Part shown: one piece after another, positions 25,874-37,099 of the stretch
Numbering within the stretch: the first letter of the stretch is position 1
How the letters are laid out: each line of letters opens with the position of its first letter
Source: Streptococcus oriscaviae
GTDB taxonomy: Bacteria > Bacillota > Bacilli > Lactobacillales > Streptococcaceae
Assembly (NCBI RefSeq): GCF_018137985.1
Contig: NZ_CP073084.1
Span: 1-64,000 of the forward strand
Length of the DNA stretch: 64,000 bases
Reading direction: 5' to 3'
Position numbers and translations under genes: made by a program
Notes under the pieces: generated by a model
What the model saw: the letters and a program-made list of their open reading frames with translations, nothing else
What the model was told of the DNA's origin: nothing
Database searches by the model: none

Positions 25874-26792
25874 TCGTAGTCTTCGTCTGATGGGAACCGT
25901 CATTGAAACCAAAATTTGGCATGACCAGCCAGAGCCCATTTTGGATCAAGTGGAAGAATTGCTTTATCTCTATAAGAATCGTTTCTCAGCTAATGATTTA
26001 ACCTCTGAGCTGATGGAGGTCAATCTGAATGCAGGAGTTCAGGCTGTTCCTGTGGCCGAGGATCTGTATGAGTTGATTGCCTTGGGAAAGCAGCATAGTT
26101 GTGCTTCGGGCAGTTATCTCAATATCACCATAGGCCCCTTGGTACAGGCTTGGCGAATTGGTTTTAAAGATGCTCGTTTGCCCGATCAGGCGACCATTGA
26201 TGAAAAATTGCAACTCATTCGTCCTCAGGATATTGAAATGGATCCTGAGGAGGGGTTGGTCTATCTCAAAAAAGAGGGCATGGCGATTGACTTGGGTGCC
26301 TTAGCTAAGGGCTATGTAGCGGATAAGATTGTCGATTTTCTCAAGAGGATGGGGGTGGCATCTGGTCTGATCAATCTTGGAGGGAATGTTCTGACTTTTG
26401 GGGCAGCCCAACATAATGAGGATGGATTGTGGAAGATAGGAATTCAGCACCCGCGTTTACCGCGTGGGAATAATGTAGCTGTTCTGGCGTTAGAACAGGG
26501 ATCTGTTGTCACTTCAGGAATCTATGAACGAACCCTAGAAGTGAATGGAAACACCTATCACCATATCTTGGATCCGACGACTGGTTATCCGATTCAGTCA
26601 GACTTGGCTAGCTTGACCATTGTTTCTGACAAGTCGGTGGATGGCGAAATCTGGACAAGTCGCTTATTTGGGCAGTCACTGACAGACATCTACCAGACAG
26701 TTCTTGACCACGATGGTTTAGAAGCGATTATCCTAACAATCGACAACCAAATGATTATTACCCCAGGTCTTAGAGAAAGAGTGATTGTATGA
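25860..26792 (+). CDS. apbE: FAD:protein FMN transferase (ApbE), cytoplasmic form
   Basis: A 310-residue ApbE. Seen are LRLMGTVIETKIW, YLNITIGPLVQAWRIGFKDARLP, MAIDLGALAKGYVADKIVDF, GLINLGGNVLTFG and GSVVTSGIYER with YHHILDPTTGYPI. There is no signal peptide or lipobox, so it should act in the cytoplasm, unlike the secreted lipoprotein forms. The family moves FMN from FAD onto a Thr or Ser of a D-x-x-(S/T)-G-A-(T/S) motif. The usual metal-binding A-D-A-x-x-T is replaced by GEIWTSRLF, so Glu and Ser may take those positions. It starts inside nrnA (GAGGT 8 bases upstream) and overlaps the next small gene by ATGA. Confidence 0.92.
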   Translation: MQSSSRSLRLMGTVIETKIWHDQPEPILDQVEELLYLYKNRFSANDLTSELMEVNLNAGVQAVPVAEDLYELIALGKQHSCASGSYLNITIGPLVQAWRIGFKDARLPDQATIDEKLQLIRPQDIEMDPEEGLVYLKKEGMAIDLGALAKGYVADKIVDFLKRMGVASGLINLGGNVLTFGAAQHNEDGLWKIGIQHPRLPRGNNVAVLALEQGSVVTSGIYERTLEVNGNTYHHILDPTTGYPIQSDLASLTIVSDKSVDGEIWTSRLFGQSLTDIYQTVLDHDGLEAIILTIDNQMIITPGLRERVIV

Positions 26793-26947
26793 GTGCGAAA
26801 AGGAACGAACTACCAGAAATGGAGCGGATTTCTCTGATGGCAAGAGATGGTCTTCAAGCGCCGACTGATACAGACTCTGGGGCATCAGAAGGCGGTTTTG
26901 GCTCGCGCATTATGACAGATGCAGACTCGGGAGCTTCTGTCCAATAA
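26789..26947 (+). CDS. 52-residue protein with two ApbE-type flavinylation motifs
   Basis: A small gene starting on the A of the ATGA that overlaps the apbE stop, so it is probably translated by coupling. The product is soluble, with no signal peptide or helix-rich core. An N-terminal part (MSAKRNELPEMERISLMARD) is followed by a low-complexity tail holding TDTDSGAS (residues 26-33) and TDADSGAS (43-50), joined by EGGFGSRIM. Each repeat fits D-x-x-(S/T)-G-A-(S/T), the ApbE acceptor motif, with Ser as acceptor. I do not recognise a family. The inferred role is a flavin-carrying partner or mini-substrate of the ApbE beside it. It ends 102 bases before rpmE. Confidence 0.72.
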   Translation: MSAKRNELPEMERISLMARDGLQAPTDTDSGASEGGFGSRIMTDADSGASVQ

Positions 26948-26963
26948 AAGATAAAGAAATTAC

Positions 26964-26992
26964 TTGCAAAACAAGAAAATTCTTGGTATACT
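26964..26992 (+). promoter_or_regulatory. rpmE promoter containing a perfect palindrome
   Basis: TTGCAA (26964-26969) and TATACT (26987-26992), spacer 17 bases. The spacer contains CAAGAAAATTCTTG (26972-26985), a perfect 6+2+6 inverted repeat, which could be an operator. I cannot match it to a known streptococcal regulator. A leader hairpin ATGGCTC/GAG-A-CCAT follows at 27009-27028. Confidence 0.55.
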
Positions 26993-27049
26993 ATACGAGT
27001 TATAATCTATGGCTCGGAAAGAGACCATGGCAGAAAGGAATTTTTTAAA

Positions 27050-27292
27050 ATGAAAAAGGATATCCATCCAGAATATCGCACAGTTGTCTTCATGGACACT
27101 ACAACAGGCTATAAGTTCCTTAGCGGTTCTACAAAGAACTCTAAAGAAACTATCGAATTTGAAGGTGAAACTTACCCATTGATCCGTGTGGAAATTTCAT
27201 CTGACTCACACCCATTCTACACTGGACGTCAAAAGTTCACTCAAGCAGATGGACGTGTGGATCGTTTCAACAAAAAATACGGTCTCAAATAA
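27050..27292 (+). CDS. rpmE: 50S ribosomal protein L31, type B (zinc-free)
   Basis: An 80-residue type B L31: [20 protein letters not shown], then [29 protein letters not shown]. It has no cysteines and the insert typical of type B (YkrE/RpmE2) rather than the C-x-x-C zinc form. Its promoter lacks an AdcR-like TTAAC palindrome but holds a different perfect inverted repeat. Many streptococci use type B as their only L31, so it need not be a zinc-starvation gene. A terminator follows 8 bases after the stop. Confidence 0.95.
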   Translation: MKKDIHPEYRTVVFMDTTTGYKFLSGSTKNSKETIEFEGETYPLIRVEISSDSHPFYTGRQKFTQADGRVDRFNKKYGLK

Positions 27293-27300
27293 GCAGTTGG

Positions 27301-27324
27301 CAGCCCCTAAGCGGGCTGTTTTTT
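27301..27324 (+). terminator. Terminator after rpmE
   Basis: Stem CAGCCC / GGGCTG around CTAAGC followed by six T. Confidence 0.9.
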
Positions 27325-27420
27325 CATGTTTTAAACGTGGAGAAGTTGATGCTAGAAAAGATTGGTTAATAGGCAGATGGATATGTTGGGAAAAACGGTA
27401 GAATTTTCTTCCCTTTCTAG

Positions 27421-27449
27421 TTCAAAAAGATGCCAGATTTTGCTATAAT
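27421..27449 (+). promoter_or_regulatory. rodA promoter
   Basis: TTCAAA (27421-27426) and an extended -10 TGCTATAAT (hexamer 27444-27449), spacer 17 bases. Confidence 0.6.
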
Positions 27450-27496
27450 GTGAGAATACAGTATGTGATGTGTTTTGAGAAAGTATGAGGTTGACA

Positions 27497-28726
27497 ATGT
27501 TTAAAAATAGAAGCTCGGTTGATAGCCGAATTGATTATTCTCTGATTTTGCCTGTCTTTTTTTTGTTGCTGATTGGAATTGTGGCGGTTTACATCGCTGT
27601 CAGTCAGGACTATCCAGATCTTGTTGCCCAAATTGTCGGGCAGCAGTTGATGTGGGTGGTAGTGGGGATTATCTCAGCCTTTTTAGTTATGTTTTTTAGT
27701 ACCGAGTTTCTCTGGAAAGCAACGCCGTTTTTATATGTGTTCGGACTCGGTTTGATGGTTCTGCCGCTTTTCTTTTATAGTCCAGAATTGGTGGCTTCGA
27801 CAGGGGCTAAAAACTGGGTGACTATCGGTGGGATGACCCTCTTTCAGCCTTCTGAATTTATGAAAATTTCCTACATCCTCATGATGGCACGCGTAATTGT
27901 TACCTTTCATAAACGCTATCCCAAGAGGGAACTCAGACACGATTTTCTTTTGATTGGTCTGTTGGGGCTATGCACCCTGCCGGTATTGGTTTTGTTGGGC
28001 TTACAGAGCGACTTGGGAACCTCCCTTGTCTTTGTAGCCATCTTTGGAGGAATGGTTCTCTTGTCAGGAGTTTCGTGGAAAATTCTCCTTCCGACAGTCA
28101 CTGTTGGTCTGGCCCTTGTCAGTGGTTTCATGCTCCTGTTTGTTTCACCGGGAGGAACGGCCTTCTTGCATGACTTGGGCATGGATACCTATCAGATCAA
28201 CCGGATTTCGGCATGGTTGGATCCTTTTAAAAATGCCCAGTCAACGACCTATCAACAAGCTCAAAGTTTAATTGCTATTGGTAGCGGAGGCTTGACAGGC
28301 CTTGGTTTCAACAAGACCAATCTTCTCGTTCCTGTTCGAGAGAGTGATATGATTTTTACTGTTATCGGTGAGGATTTTGGCTTTGTAGGAGGCTGTTTGC
28401 TCATTGGATTGTATACTTTGATGATCTATCGGATGTTGCGGATTACGCTTAAATCCAACAATCGATTCTACACCTATATTTCAACAGGTTATATCATGAT
28501 GGTACTTTTCCATGTCTTTGAAAATATAGGTGCAGCAACAGGTGTCTTGCCTTTGACAGGGATTCCTCTTCCGTTTATTTCCCAAGGGGGGTCTTCGATG
28601 GTGGCCAATTTGATTGGCGTCGGCTTAGTCTTATCCATGAGCTACCAATATACACTCTCAAAGGAGAAGCGCAATACTCAATCTCGTTCCTATAAAAAGA
28701 TAAGCATCAAACGTGTAGAAAGGTAG
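27497..28726 (+). CDS. rodA: Peptidoglycan glycosyltransferase RodA (SEDS family)
   Basis: A 409-residue protein with about ten membrane helices. SEDS hallmarks: GAKNWVTIGGMTLFQPSEFMKISYI, LGLQSDLGTSLVFVAIFGGM, and near the end TGVLPLTGIPLPFISQGGSSMVANLIGVG. It polymerises lipid II with a class B PBP for peripheral (side-wall) growth. The RodA assignment over FtsW rests on gene context (upstream of a DJ-1 gene and gyrB, as in pneumococcus). The ATG at 27497 follows GAGG (27487-27490); an earlier ATG at 27485 adds four residues. Confidence 0.92.
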   Translation: MFKNRSSVDSRIDYSLILPVFFLLLIGIVAVYIAVSQDYPDLVAQIVGQQLMWVVVGIISAFLVMFFSTEFLWKATPFLYVFGLGLMVLPLFFYSPELVASTGAKNWVTIGGMTLFQPSEFMKISYILMMARVIVTFHKRYPKRELRHDFLLIGLLGLCTLPVLVLLGLQSDLGTSLVFVAIFGGMVLLSGVSWKILLPTVTVGLALVSGFMLLFVSPGGTAFLHDLGMDTYQINRISAWLDPFKNAQSTTYQQAQSLIAIGSGGLTGLGFNKTNLLVPVRESDMIFTVIGEDFGFVGGCLLIGLYTLMIYRMLRITLKSNNRFYTYISTGYIMMVLFHVFENIGAATGVLPLTGIPLPFISQGGSSMVANLIGVGLVLSMSYQYTLSKEKRNTQSRSYKKISIKRVER

Positions 28727-28733
28727 GAATATT

Positions 28734-29279
28734 ATGGCAAAAGTAGCAGTTTTGTTGGCCGAGGGTTTTGAAGAAATTGAGGCATTGACCCCGGTTGATG
28801 TCTTGCGTCGAGCTGATATGGAAGTGAGCATTTTAGGCTTGACGGATTTGGAGGTAACAGGTTCTCATGGAATAAAAGTTGTAGCTGATGGGGTTTTTGG
28901 TGGCGACCTCTCACCTTATGATTTAGTCATCCTTCCTGGAGGCATGCCTGGTTCTACAAATCTCAGAGATCATACGGGCTTGATAACTGCCTTGCAGTCA
29001 TCCTACTCATCTGGTAAGTTGCTGGCGGCGATTTGTGCGGCCCCTATTGTATTAGAGCGTGCAGGATTTTTAGCAGACCGTCAGTTTACTTGCTATCCGG
29101 GAATTGAAAATCAGATTGAAGCTGGCCACCATCAAGAAACAGCAGTAGTTGTCGACGGGCAGATTATAACTAGTCGCGGAGCAGGGACAAGTTTAGACTT
29201 TGCCTACCGCTTGGTGGATCTGCTAGGAGGAGATGGTACAAGCCTCGCTCAGTCCATGGTTTACAAGAGAAAAAGCTAA
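28734..29279 (+). CDS. DJ-1/PfpI family protein (YajL/ThiJ-like)
   Basis: A 181-residue cytoplasmic protein. VLLAEGFEEIEALTPVDVLRRA holds the conserved Glu near residue 15, KLLAAICAAPIVLERAGFL holds the nucleophile-elbow Cys, and FTCYPGIENQI and ITSRGAGTSLDFAYRLVDLLGG complete the DJ-1 signature. Homologues are implicated in oxidative-stress defence and glyoxal or protein-glycation repair. The exact reaction is debated. It follows rodA by 7 bases and is followed by an imperfect terminator before gyrB. Confidence 0.9.
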   Translation: MAKVAVLLAEGFEEIEALTPVDVLRRADMEVSILGLTDLEVTGSHGIKVVADGVFGGDLSPYDLVILPGGMPGSTNLRDHTGLITALQSSYSSGKLLAAICAAPIVLERAGFLADRQFTCYPGIENQIEAGHHQETAVVVDGQIITSRGAGTSLDFAYRLVDLLGGDGTSLAQSMVYKRKS

Positions 29280-29283
29280 TATT

Positions 29284-29324
29284 AAAAAAAGGAGTCAACT
29301 TACACCTGTATGGCTCCCTTTTTT
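29284..29324 (+). terminator. Imperfect terminator after the DJ-1 gene
   Basis: AAAAAAGGAG pairs with CTCCcTTTTTT (one bulged C) around a 19-base loop. Confidence 0.55.
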
Positions 29325-29370
29325 GTGGGATTTTTGTGAAAAATATGATATAATGAGGGGTATTAGTTAG

Positions 29371-31353
<1,983 letters not shown>

Positions 31354-31441
31354 AAACTAAAAAAACAAGTGCATACACTAGAAAAGTATGGTATAATTAA
31401 GCGATATTTTCTAGTAATTACTATTTTCTAAGGAGATTTAC

Positions 31442-33166
31442 ATGTCTAACGGAACAATCATTCTAATAGTTGCGATTGTTGTGATCTTAATTATTGCCTA
31501 TATAGCCTGTCTGATCGTTCGCAAGCGCAACGACAAACTTCTGGTTGCCTTGGAAGAGCGCAAGGAGGAACTCTTTAACTTACCAGTAAACGATGAAGTT
31601 GAAGCTGTAAAAGCTCTTCATTTGATTGGTCAGAGTCAGGTGTCTTTCCGTGAATGGAACCAAAAATGGGTTGACCTTTCTCTCAATTCTTTTGCGGATA
31701 TTGAAAATCACATTTTTGAAGCTGAAGGATACAACAATTCCTTCCGCTTCATCAGTGCAAAGAATGCTATCGGCAGTATCGAAAGCCAGATTGACCTGAT
31801 TGAAGAGGACATTGCAGCTATTCGTAGTGGCTTGACAGAATTGAAAGAGCAAGAGCAGAAGAACTCTGGTCGTGTAAAACATGCCTTGGATCTCTTTGAT
31901 GCTCTCCAAGAATCAGTCCGTGAAAAATCTGAAACTTACGGTGAAACTTTGCCTGAGCTGGAAAAACAACTGAAGAATATCGAAGTTGAGTTTTCAGAAT
32001 TTGTCATGCTGAACTCTTCTGGTGACCCGATTGAAGCATCTGAAATTCTGGATAAGACAGAAGAACACCTCATCGCCCTTAACCAGATTATGGATCGCAT
32101 TCCTGGACTGATTGAGAAAGTCAACCATTCCTTCCCAGAACAGTTGGAAGATTTGGAAGCTGGTTACAGAAAGTTAGTTGAGCAAAACTATCTCTTCACT
32201 GAGGGCAATATCGAAGCTCGCTTCCAAGAAATTCGAGTAGCTATTCGTGAGAACACAGCCTTGATCGTATCGTTTGATTTGGATGCAGCAGCAGCTGAGA
32301 ACGAGCAGATTCAAGCGAAAATCGACCACCTTTATAAGGTCTTTACTCGTGAAATTGAAGCGCATCGTGCAACTCTTAAAATCAGTAAGACTTTGCCAAA
32401 ATTCTTAGAGCATGTTGCTAAGAATACCAAGGTCTTAACAGAAGAGGCAGAGCGTCTTAATACTTCCTACATCCTAGCTGACAGTAAATTGTCACGCATC
32501 AATCAGTTGTCTAACCGAATTTCCTCGCTTGAACTTGTAGTACAAGAAGGAATCGAAGAGTTAGATGCACCACAGGTTGCCTACTCAATCCTAGAAGAAC
32601 GCTTGGATCACGCGCTCCTTACATTGAAAGAGATGGAAGAAGAGCAGTTGGTTCTGGCAGATTACTTGAAATCACAGGAATCTTCTGAAGCAGCAGCTCG
32701 CAAGAAAGCGGCTCTCTACATCAACAAACTGCATACCCTCAAGCGTTATATGGAAAAACGCAATCTGCCTGGTATTCCGGAAGAATTTCTATCAACCTTC
32801 TTCCGTACCAGTGGCCATGTAGAGGCCTTGATTGCAGAATTGGACTACAAGCGCATCAACATTGAAATTGTGAATCGTGTCTTGGAAAATGCGACTTATG
32901 ATATGAACGAACTGGAAGAAATTGCTTACCTCATCGTTCAAAATGCAACCTTGACAGAACAGCTGTTGCAATACTCAAACCGTTACCGCTCCTTCGATAG
33001 CAATATTCAAAAAGCCTTTAACCGTGCTTTGACTATTTTTGAGAAAGAGTACGACTACCAAGCGGCCTTTGAAGAAATTTCATTTGCCTTGGAAACAGTT
33101 GAGCCAGGAGTAACAGAGCGTTTTGTTCGTTCCTATGAAAAAACACGGGAAACCATTCGCTACTAA
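31442..33166 (+). CDS. ezrA: Septation ring formation regulator EzrA
   Basis: A 574-residue protein with one N-terminal transmembrane helix ([20 protein letters not shown], type I topology). A long cytoplasmic coiled-coil, spectrin-like region with charged heptads follows (for example [18 protein letters not shown] and [19 protein letters not shown]). EzrA binds FtsZ and PBPs and limits Z-ring formation to midcell. Length and position directly after gyrB are as in other streptococci. A TATAAT -10 and AAGGAG lie upstream, and a perfect terminator follows. Confidence 0.95.
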   Translation: MSNGTIILIVAIVVILIIAYIACLIVRKRNDKLLVALEERKEELFNLPVNDEVEAVKALHLIGQSQVSFREWNQKWVDLSLNSFADIENHIFEAEGYNNSFRFISAKNAIGSIESQIDLIEEDIAAIRSGLTELKEQEQKNSGRVKHALDLFDALQESVREKSETYGETLPELEKQLKNIEVEFSEFVMLNSSGDPIEASEILDKTEEHLIALNQIMDRIPGLIEKVNHSFPEQLEDLEAGYRKLVEQNYLFTEGNIEARFQEIRVAIRENTALIVSFDLDAAAAENEQIQAKIDHLYKVFTREIEAHRATLKISKTLPKFLEHVAKNTKVLTEEAERLNTSYILADSKLSRINQLSNRISSLELVVQEGIEELDAPQVAYSILEERLDHALLTLKEMEEEQLVLADYLKSQESSEAAARKKAALYINKLHTLKRYMEKRNLPGIPEEFLSTFFRTSGHVEALIAELDYKRINIEIVNRVLENATYDMNELEEIAYLIVQNATLTEQLLQYSNRYRSFDSNIQKAFNRALTIFEKEYDYQAAFEEISFALETVEPGVTERFVRSYEKTRETIRY

Positions 33167-33185
33167 TCCATTAGAAGAGAAATAA

Positions 33186-33217
33186 ACAGATTAGCTTTCT
33201 AGCTAGTCTGTTTTTTT
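33186..33217 (+). terminator. Terminator after ezrA
   Basis: An 11-pair stem ACAGATTAGCT / AGCTAGTCTGT (one T-G) around TTCT, then seven T. Confidence 0.9.
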
Positions 33218-33230
33218 ACAAGAAGATTTC

Positions 33231-33259
33231 TTGCCAAACGCTTTCCTTTTTGATAGAAT
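33231..33259 (+). promoter_or_regulatory. Promoter of the T-box/pheST operon
   Basis: TTGCCA (33231-33236) and TAGAAT (33254-33259) are 17 bases apart. Confidence 0.7.
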
Positions 33260-33265
33260 ATTCTT

Positions 33266-33460
33266 AATTGAATAGGAATCTGTGAGACTAGTATGCCTAT
33301 GGAAACTGTCTAGGGAGTTTGGCCGTGACTGCAAGCCAAACCAGTGAAAGTTGGTTGAATTCACTCACTCAAAGGTTCATAAATAAGGTCTGCATTGCAG
33401 ATGAAAACGGATGGTACCGCGTGACAACGCTCCGATATGAGTGGTGTCATGCGTTTTTTT
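33266..33460 (+). promoter_or_regulatory. T-box riboswitch, Phe (UUC) specifier
   Basis: A leader of about 195 bases. Stem I is closed by GTGAG (33282-33286) / CTCAC (33364-33368), with AGTA on the 5' side and GAATTCA on the 3' side; TTC at 33360-33362 is the Phe specifier codon. The T-box TGGTACCGCG is at 33412-33421, where TGGT can pair with the ACCA end of tRNA-Phe. The terminator stem runs from CGCGTGACA to TGTCATGCG and is followed by seven T. Uncharged tRNA-Phe should favour the antiterminator and so pheS-pheT expression. This leader fills the 309-base gap after ezrA. Confidence 0.92.
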
Positions 33461-33475
33461 ATTTTTGGAGGAACT

Positions 33476-34522
33476 ATGTCAAACATTGAACAACAGTTGG
33501 CTGAATTGAGCCAAAGCACACTTGAAAAATTAAAAGAAATCCAGCACCAAAGTGAAAAAGAGTTGCAAGAATTGCGCGTGGCTGTTTTGGGTAAAAAAGG
33601 CTCGCTGACAGACTTACTTAAAGGATTGAAAGACCTGTCAAATGAGATGAAACCAATTGTCGGAAAACAAGTCAATGAAGTCCGTGATGTTCTGACAGCT
33701 GCATTTGAAGAAACAGCGCAGAAAGTAGCAGAAGAAAAGATTAAAAAGCAATTAGCTTCAGAAACGATTGACGTAACCTTGCCAGGTCGCGAAGTGAAAG
33801 TTGGACGTCGCCATGTGTTGACCCAAACTTCTGAAGAAATCGAAGATATTTTCCTGGGTATGGGATTCCAGATTGTGGACGGATTTGAAGTAGAGAAGGA
33901 CTACTATAACTTTGAGCGCATGAACTTACCAAAAGATCATCCAGCCCGCGATATGCAAGATACCTTCTATATCACCGAGGAAATCCTCATGCGGACGCAT
34001 ACCAGTCCAGTTCAGGCCAGAACCATGGATCAGCATGACTTTTCAAAAGGAGCCCTCAAGATGATCTCTCCAGGTCGCGTTTTCCGTAGGGATACAGATG
34101 ATGCGACTCATAGCCACCAGTTCCACCAGATTGAAGGTCTGGTTGTCGGTGAAAATGTATCTATGGGTGATCTCAAAGGAACCCTTGAGATGATTATCAA
34201 AAAAATGTTTGGCGAAGAGCGCCAAATTCGTCTGCGCCCATCCTATTTCCCATTCACAGAGCCTTCTGTTGAGGTTGACGTTTCCTGCTTCAAATGTGGC
34301 GGTGACGGATGTAATGTTTGTAAGAAGACTGGTTGGATTGAGATTTTGGGAGCCGGTATGGTTCACCCTCATGTTCTTGAGATGAGCGGCATTGATGCGA
34401 CCAAATACTCAGGTTTTGCCTTTGGTCTTGGTCAAGAGCGGATTGCCATGCTGCGCTACGGTATCAACGACATCCGTGGTTTCTATCAAGGTGACAGCAG
34501 ATTTTCAGAGCAATTCAAGTAA
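33476..34522 (+). CDS. pheS: Phenylalanine-tRNA ligase alpha subunit
   Basis: A 348-residue class II synthetase subunit. An N-terminal coiled coil (about residues 1-85) leads to motif 1 ([14 protein letters not shown]), motif 2 [22 protein letters not shown] and motif 3 [19 protein letters not shown] four-cysteine patch, [16 protein letters not shown], lies before motif 3. It charges tRNA-Phe as an alpha2-beta2 tetramer with PheT. I start at 33476 after GGAGG; a longer reading begins inside the T-box terminator. Confidence 0.97.
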   Translation: MSNIEQQLAELSQSTLEKLKEIQHQSEKELQELRVAVLGKKGSLTDLLKGLKDLSNEMKPIVGKQVNEVRDVLTAAFEETAQKVAEEKIKKQLASETIDVTLPGREVKVGRRHVLTQTSEEIEDIFLGMGFQIVDGFEVEKDYYNFERMNLPKDHPARDMQDTFYITEEILMRTHTSPVQARTMDQHDFSKGALKMISPGRVFRRDTDDATHSHQFHQIEGLVVGENVSMGDLKGTLEMIIKKMFGEERQIRLRPSYFPFTEPSVEVDVSCFKCGGDGCNVCKKTGWIEILGAGMVHPHVLEMSGIDATKYSGFAFGLGQERIAMLRYGINDIRGFYQGDSRFSEQFK

Positions 34523-34627
34523 TGCAACCAAAGTCCATCTGCTTTCCAATCAAGATGCTTGTATGGTTAGCGACAAATGGAAGAGTGATGGGTTGATGAG
34601 AAAGCCACTCAGGAAGAAAGGATAAAG
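34523..34627 (+). pseudogene. Possible C-terminal remnant of a GNAT gene between pheS and pheT
   Basis: This 105-base gap has no complete gene. One frame reads ATKVHLLSNQDACMV then [18 protein letters not shown] and stops at 34625, three bases before pheT. V-x-D-K-W-x-x-D-x-L-M-x-K resembles the tail of GNAT acetyltransferases, and some streptococci carry a GNAT gene exactly here. The remnant is short and could be chance. Confidence 0.25.
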
Positions 34628-37027
34628 ATGTTAGTAAGTTATAAATGGTTAAAACAACTGGTTGACTTTGATGGGACCAGTCAAGAATTGGCAGATAAAA
34701 TGTCTACAACGGGTATCGAGGTAGAAGGAATTGAACAAAAAAGTGCAGCCCTGTCCAAATTAGTGGTCGGAGAGGTTCTATCTACCGAAAAAGTACCAGA
34801 TACCCATCTGACGGTGTGTCAGGTAAATGTTGGTGATGAAGTGAATCAAATTGTCTGCGGTGCGCCTAATATTAAGGCAGGAATCAAGGTTATTGTGGCT
34901 CTTCCAGGCGCTCGTATTGCAGACAACTACAAGATTAAAAAAGGGAAAATTCGTGGCTTTGAATCCTTGGGGATGATTTGCTCACTCGGTGAAATCGGAC
35001 TTTCTGACTCAGTAGTACCAAAGGTCTACGCAGACGGAATTTACTATTTACCTCAAGACGCGGTTGTCGGTCAGCCAGTTTTCTCCTATCTGGACTTGGA
35101 CGACGAGATAATCGAGTTGTCCATTACACCCAACCGAGCGGACGCTCTTTCAATGCGTGGGGTGGCTCATGAAGTAGCCGCTATCTACGACAGCAAAGTC
35201 AACTTCCAGCCTGTGGCCTTGGATGAAAGCGACAAGAAAGCTAGCGATGTGATTGAAGTGGCAATCGAGTCGGACAAGGTGGCGACCTACACTGCGCGTG
35301 TTATTGAAAATGTCACCATCGCACCGAGTCCTCAGTGGCTACAAAATCTCCTGATGAATGCTGGTATTCGCCCACTCAACAATGTGGTGGACATTACCAA
35401 CTATATCTTACTCTACTTCGGCCAGCCGATGCACGCCTTTGACTTGGATAAGTTTGAGGACAAGAAGATTGTTGCCCGCCAAGCAAGAGAAGGAGAAAAA
35501 TTGGTCACTCTTGATGCGGAAGAACGTGATCTGATTGAGGAAGACATCGTTATCTCTGTTGCCGATAAGGCGGTTGCGCTTGGTGGTGTTATGGGGGGAG
35601 CTGATACCGAAATTGACAACTCCTCAAAAAATATCGTCCTAGAAGCTGCGCTCTTTGATGGCAAGTCTATCCGCAAAACATCTAGCCGCCTCAATCTTCG
35701 TTCAGAATCGTCCTCTCGCTTTGAGAAAGGAATTAACCTTGCGACTTTGACAGAGGCAATGGACACAGCAGCCGCTATGATTGCCGATTTAGCTGGCGGT
35801 CAGGTGCTGTCTGGCATCGTTTCTGCAGGTACGGTTGATACTTCTGATGTAGCCGTTTCAGCTAGTCTTGACTATGTTAACCGCTCTTTGGGCACCAATC
35901 TAGATTACGCTCAAATCGCTGACATTTTCCGTCGTTTAGGTATGGAAATAACTGGCGATGCAAGTCAGTTTACAGTAGCAGTACCGCGCCGTCGTTGGGA
36001 TATTCGGATTCCAGCTGACTTAGTGGAAGAAATCGCCCGCATTTATGGCTACAACAACTTGCCAACGACCCTTCCAAAAGAGGATGGAACCGCAGGTGAG
36101 TTGACCCAAACACAACAAATCCGTCGTCAGATTCGGAGTTTAGCTGAAGGTGCAGGATTGACAGAAATTATTTCCTACGCCTTGACCACTCCTGAAAAAG
36201 CAGTTGCCTTTACGCCTTGTCCAACCGCAGTGACAGAACTCATGTGGCCAATGACAGTTGACCGCTCAGCCCTTCGTCAGAATATGGTAGCAGGCATGCT
36301 TGAAACAGTAGCCTACAATGTAGCTCGGAAAAACAAGAACCTCGCCCTTTATGAGGTTGGGAAAGTCTTTGAACAGTCTGGTAACCCAAAAGAAGACCTG
36401 CCTCAGGAGATCAACAAGTTTGCCCTTGCTCTAACAGGTTTGGTAGCGGAAAAGGACTTCCAAACAGCAGCGGTAGCAATTGACTTCTTCCATGCCAAAG
36501 GTATTTTGGAAGCTATCTTTGACAAATACAACCTAGCCGTGACCTATCAAGCAACTAGTGAAATGGAGAATCTTCACCCAGGACGGACGGCCCACATCAT
36601 GTTGGATGGCCAAGTAATCGGCTTTGTCGGACAAGTCCATCCTCAAACCGCCAAAGAGTACGGTATCCCTGAAACCTATGTAGCTGAAATCAATTTGGAT
36701 GCCATCGAAGCAGCCCTCAAACCTGCAGCACCATTTAGTGAAATCTCTAAATTCCCTGCAGTTAGCCGAGATATAGCTCTGCTTTTGGACATCCATACCA
36801 AACATCAAGATGTCCTAGATGCGATTGCTAGTGCCGGTGTTAAACGCCTGACAAATGTAACGCTCTTTGATGTCTACACAGGTAGCAATATCGCTCCGGA
36901 TAAGAAATCAATGGCCTACAATCTGACCTTCCAAAATCCATCAGACAGCCTGACAGATGAAGAAGTTGCCAAGTATATGGATAAGATTGGACGCTCCTTG
37001 GAGCAGCTTGGTGCCGAAATTCGTTAA
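34628..37027 (+). CDS. pheT: Phenylalanine-tRNA ligase beta subunit
   Basis: A 799-residue subunit of full length. Domains in order: EMAP-II-like tRNA-binding OB fold (residues about 40-150, [20 protein letters not shown]), B3/B4 editing domain ([20 protein letters not shown] ... [11 protein letters not shown]), B5 ([20 protein letters not shown]), the core (SRFEKGINL) and the C-terminal FDX-ACB anticodon domain ([13 protein letters not shown] ... [15 protein letters not shown]). It works with PheS and hydrolyses mischarged Tyr-tRNA-Phe. A 14-pair bidirectional terminator follows. Confidence 0.97.
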   Translation: MLVSYKWLKQLVDFDGTSQELADKMSTTGIEVEGIEQKSAALSKLVVGEVLSTEKVPDTHLTVCQVNVGDEVNQIVCGAPNIKAGIKVIVALPGARIADNYKIKKGKIRGFESLGMICSLGEIGLSDSVVPKVYADGIYYLPQDAVVGQPVFSYLDLDDEIIELSITPNRADALSMRGVAHEVAAIYDSKVNFQPVALDESDKKASDVIEVAIESDKVATYTARVIENVTIAPSPQWLQNLLMNAGIRPLNNVVDITNYILLYFGQPMHAFDLDKFEDKKIVARQAREGEKLVTLDAEERDLIEEDIVISVADKAVALGGVMGGADTEIDNSSKNIVLEAALFDGKSIRKTSSRLNLRSESSSRFEKGINLATLTEAMDTAAAMIADLAGGQVLSGIVSAGTVDTSDVAVSASLDYVNRSLGTNLDYAQIADIFRRLGMEITGDASQFTVAVPRRRWDIRIPADLVEEIARIYGYNNLPTTLPKEDGTAGELTQTQQIRRQIRSLAEGAGLTEIISYALTTPEKAVAFTPCPTAVTELMWPMTVDRSALRQNMVAGMLETVAYNVARKNKNLALYEVGKVFEQSGNPKEDLPQEINKFALALTGLVAEKDFQTAAVAIDFFHAKGILEAIFDKYNLAVTYQATSEMENLHPGRTAHIMLDGQVIGFVGQVHPQTAKEYGIPETYVAEINLDAIEAALKPAAPFSEISKFPAVSRDIALLLDIHTKHQDVLDAIASAGVKRLTNVTLFDVYTGSNIAPDKKSMAYNLTFQNPSDSLTDEEVAKYMDKIGRSLEQLGAEIR

Positions 37028-37059
37028 GTTTTCAGTTTCTTAAATCCAGACAGTTAAGT

Positions 37060-37089
37060 AAAAGGAGATGACCGCGGTCATCTCCTTTT
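37060..37089. terminator. Bidirectional terminator after pheT
   Basis: AAAAGGAGATGACC and GGTCATCTCCTTTT form a perfect inverted repeat separated by only GC. It serves pheT and the minus-strand gene at 37100. Confidence 0.88.
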
Positions 37090-37099
37090 ACAGAATAAA

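Noticed and set aside
26789..26947. Idea that the 52-codon ORF is just read-through after apbE
   Set aside because: The overlap start, the twin motifs matching the neighbour's substrate signature and the clean stop before the rpmE promoter make a real gene more likely; kept as the main finding.
33437..33475. Longer start for pheS
   Set aside because: It would begin within the T-box terminator stem; the ATG at 33476 has GGAGG and the normal PheS N-terminus.
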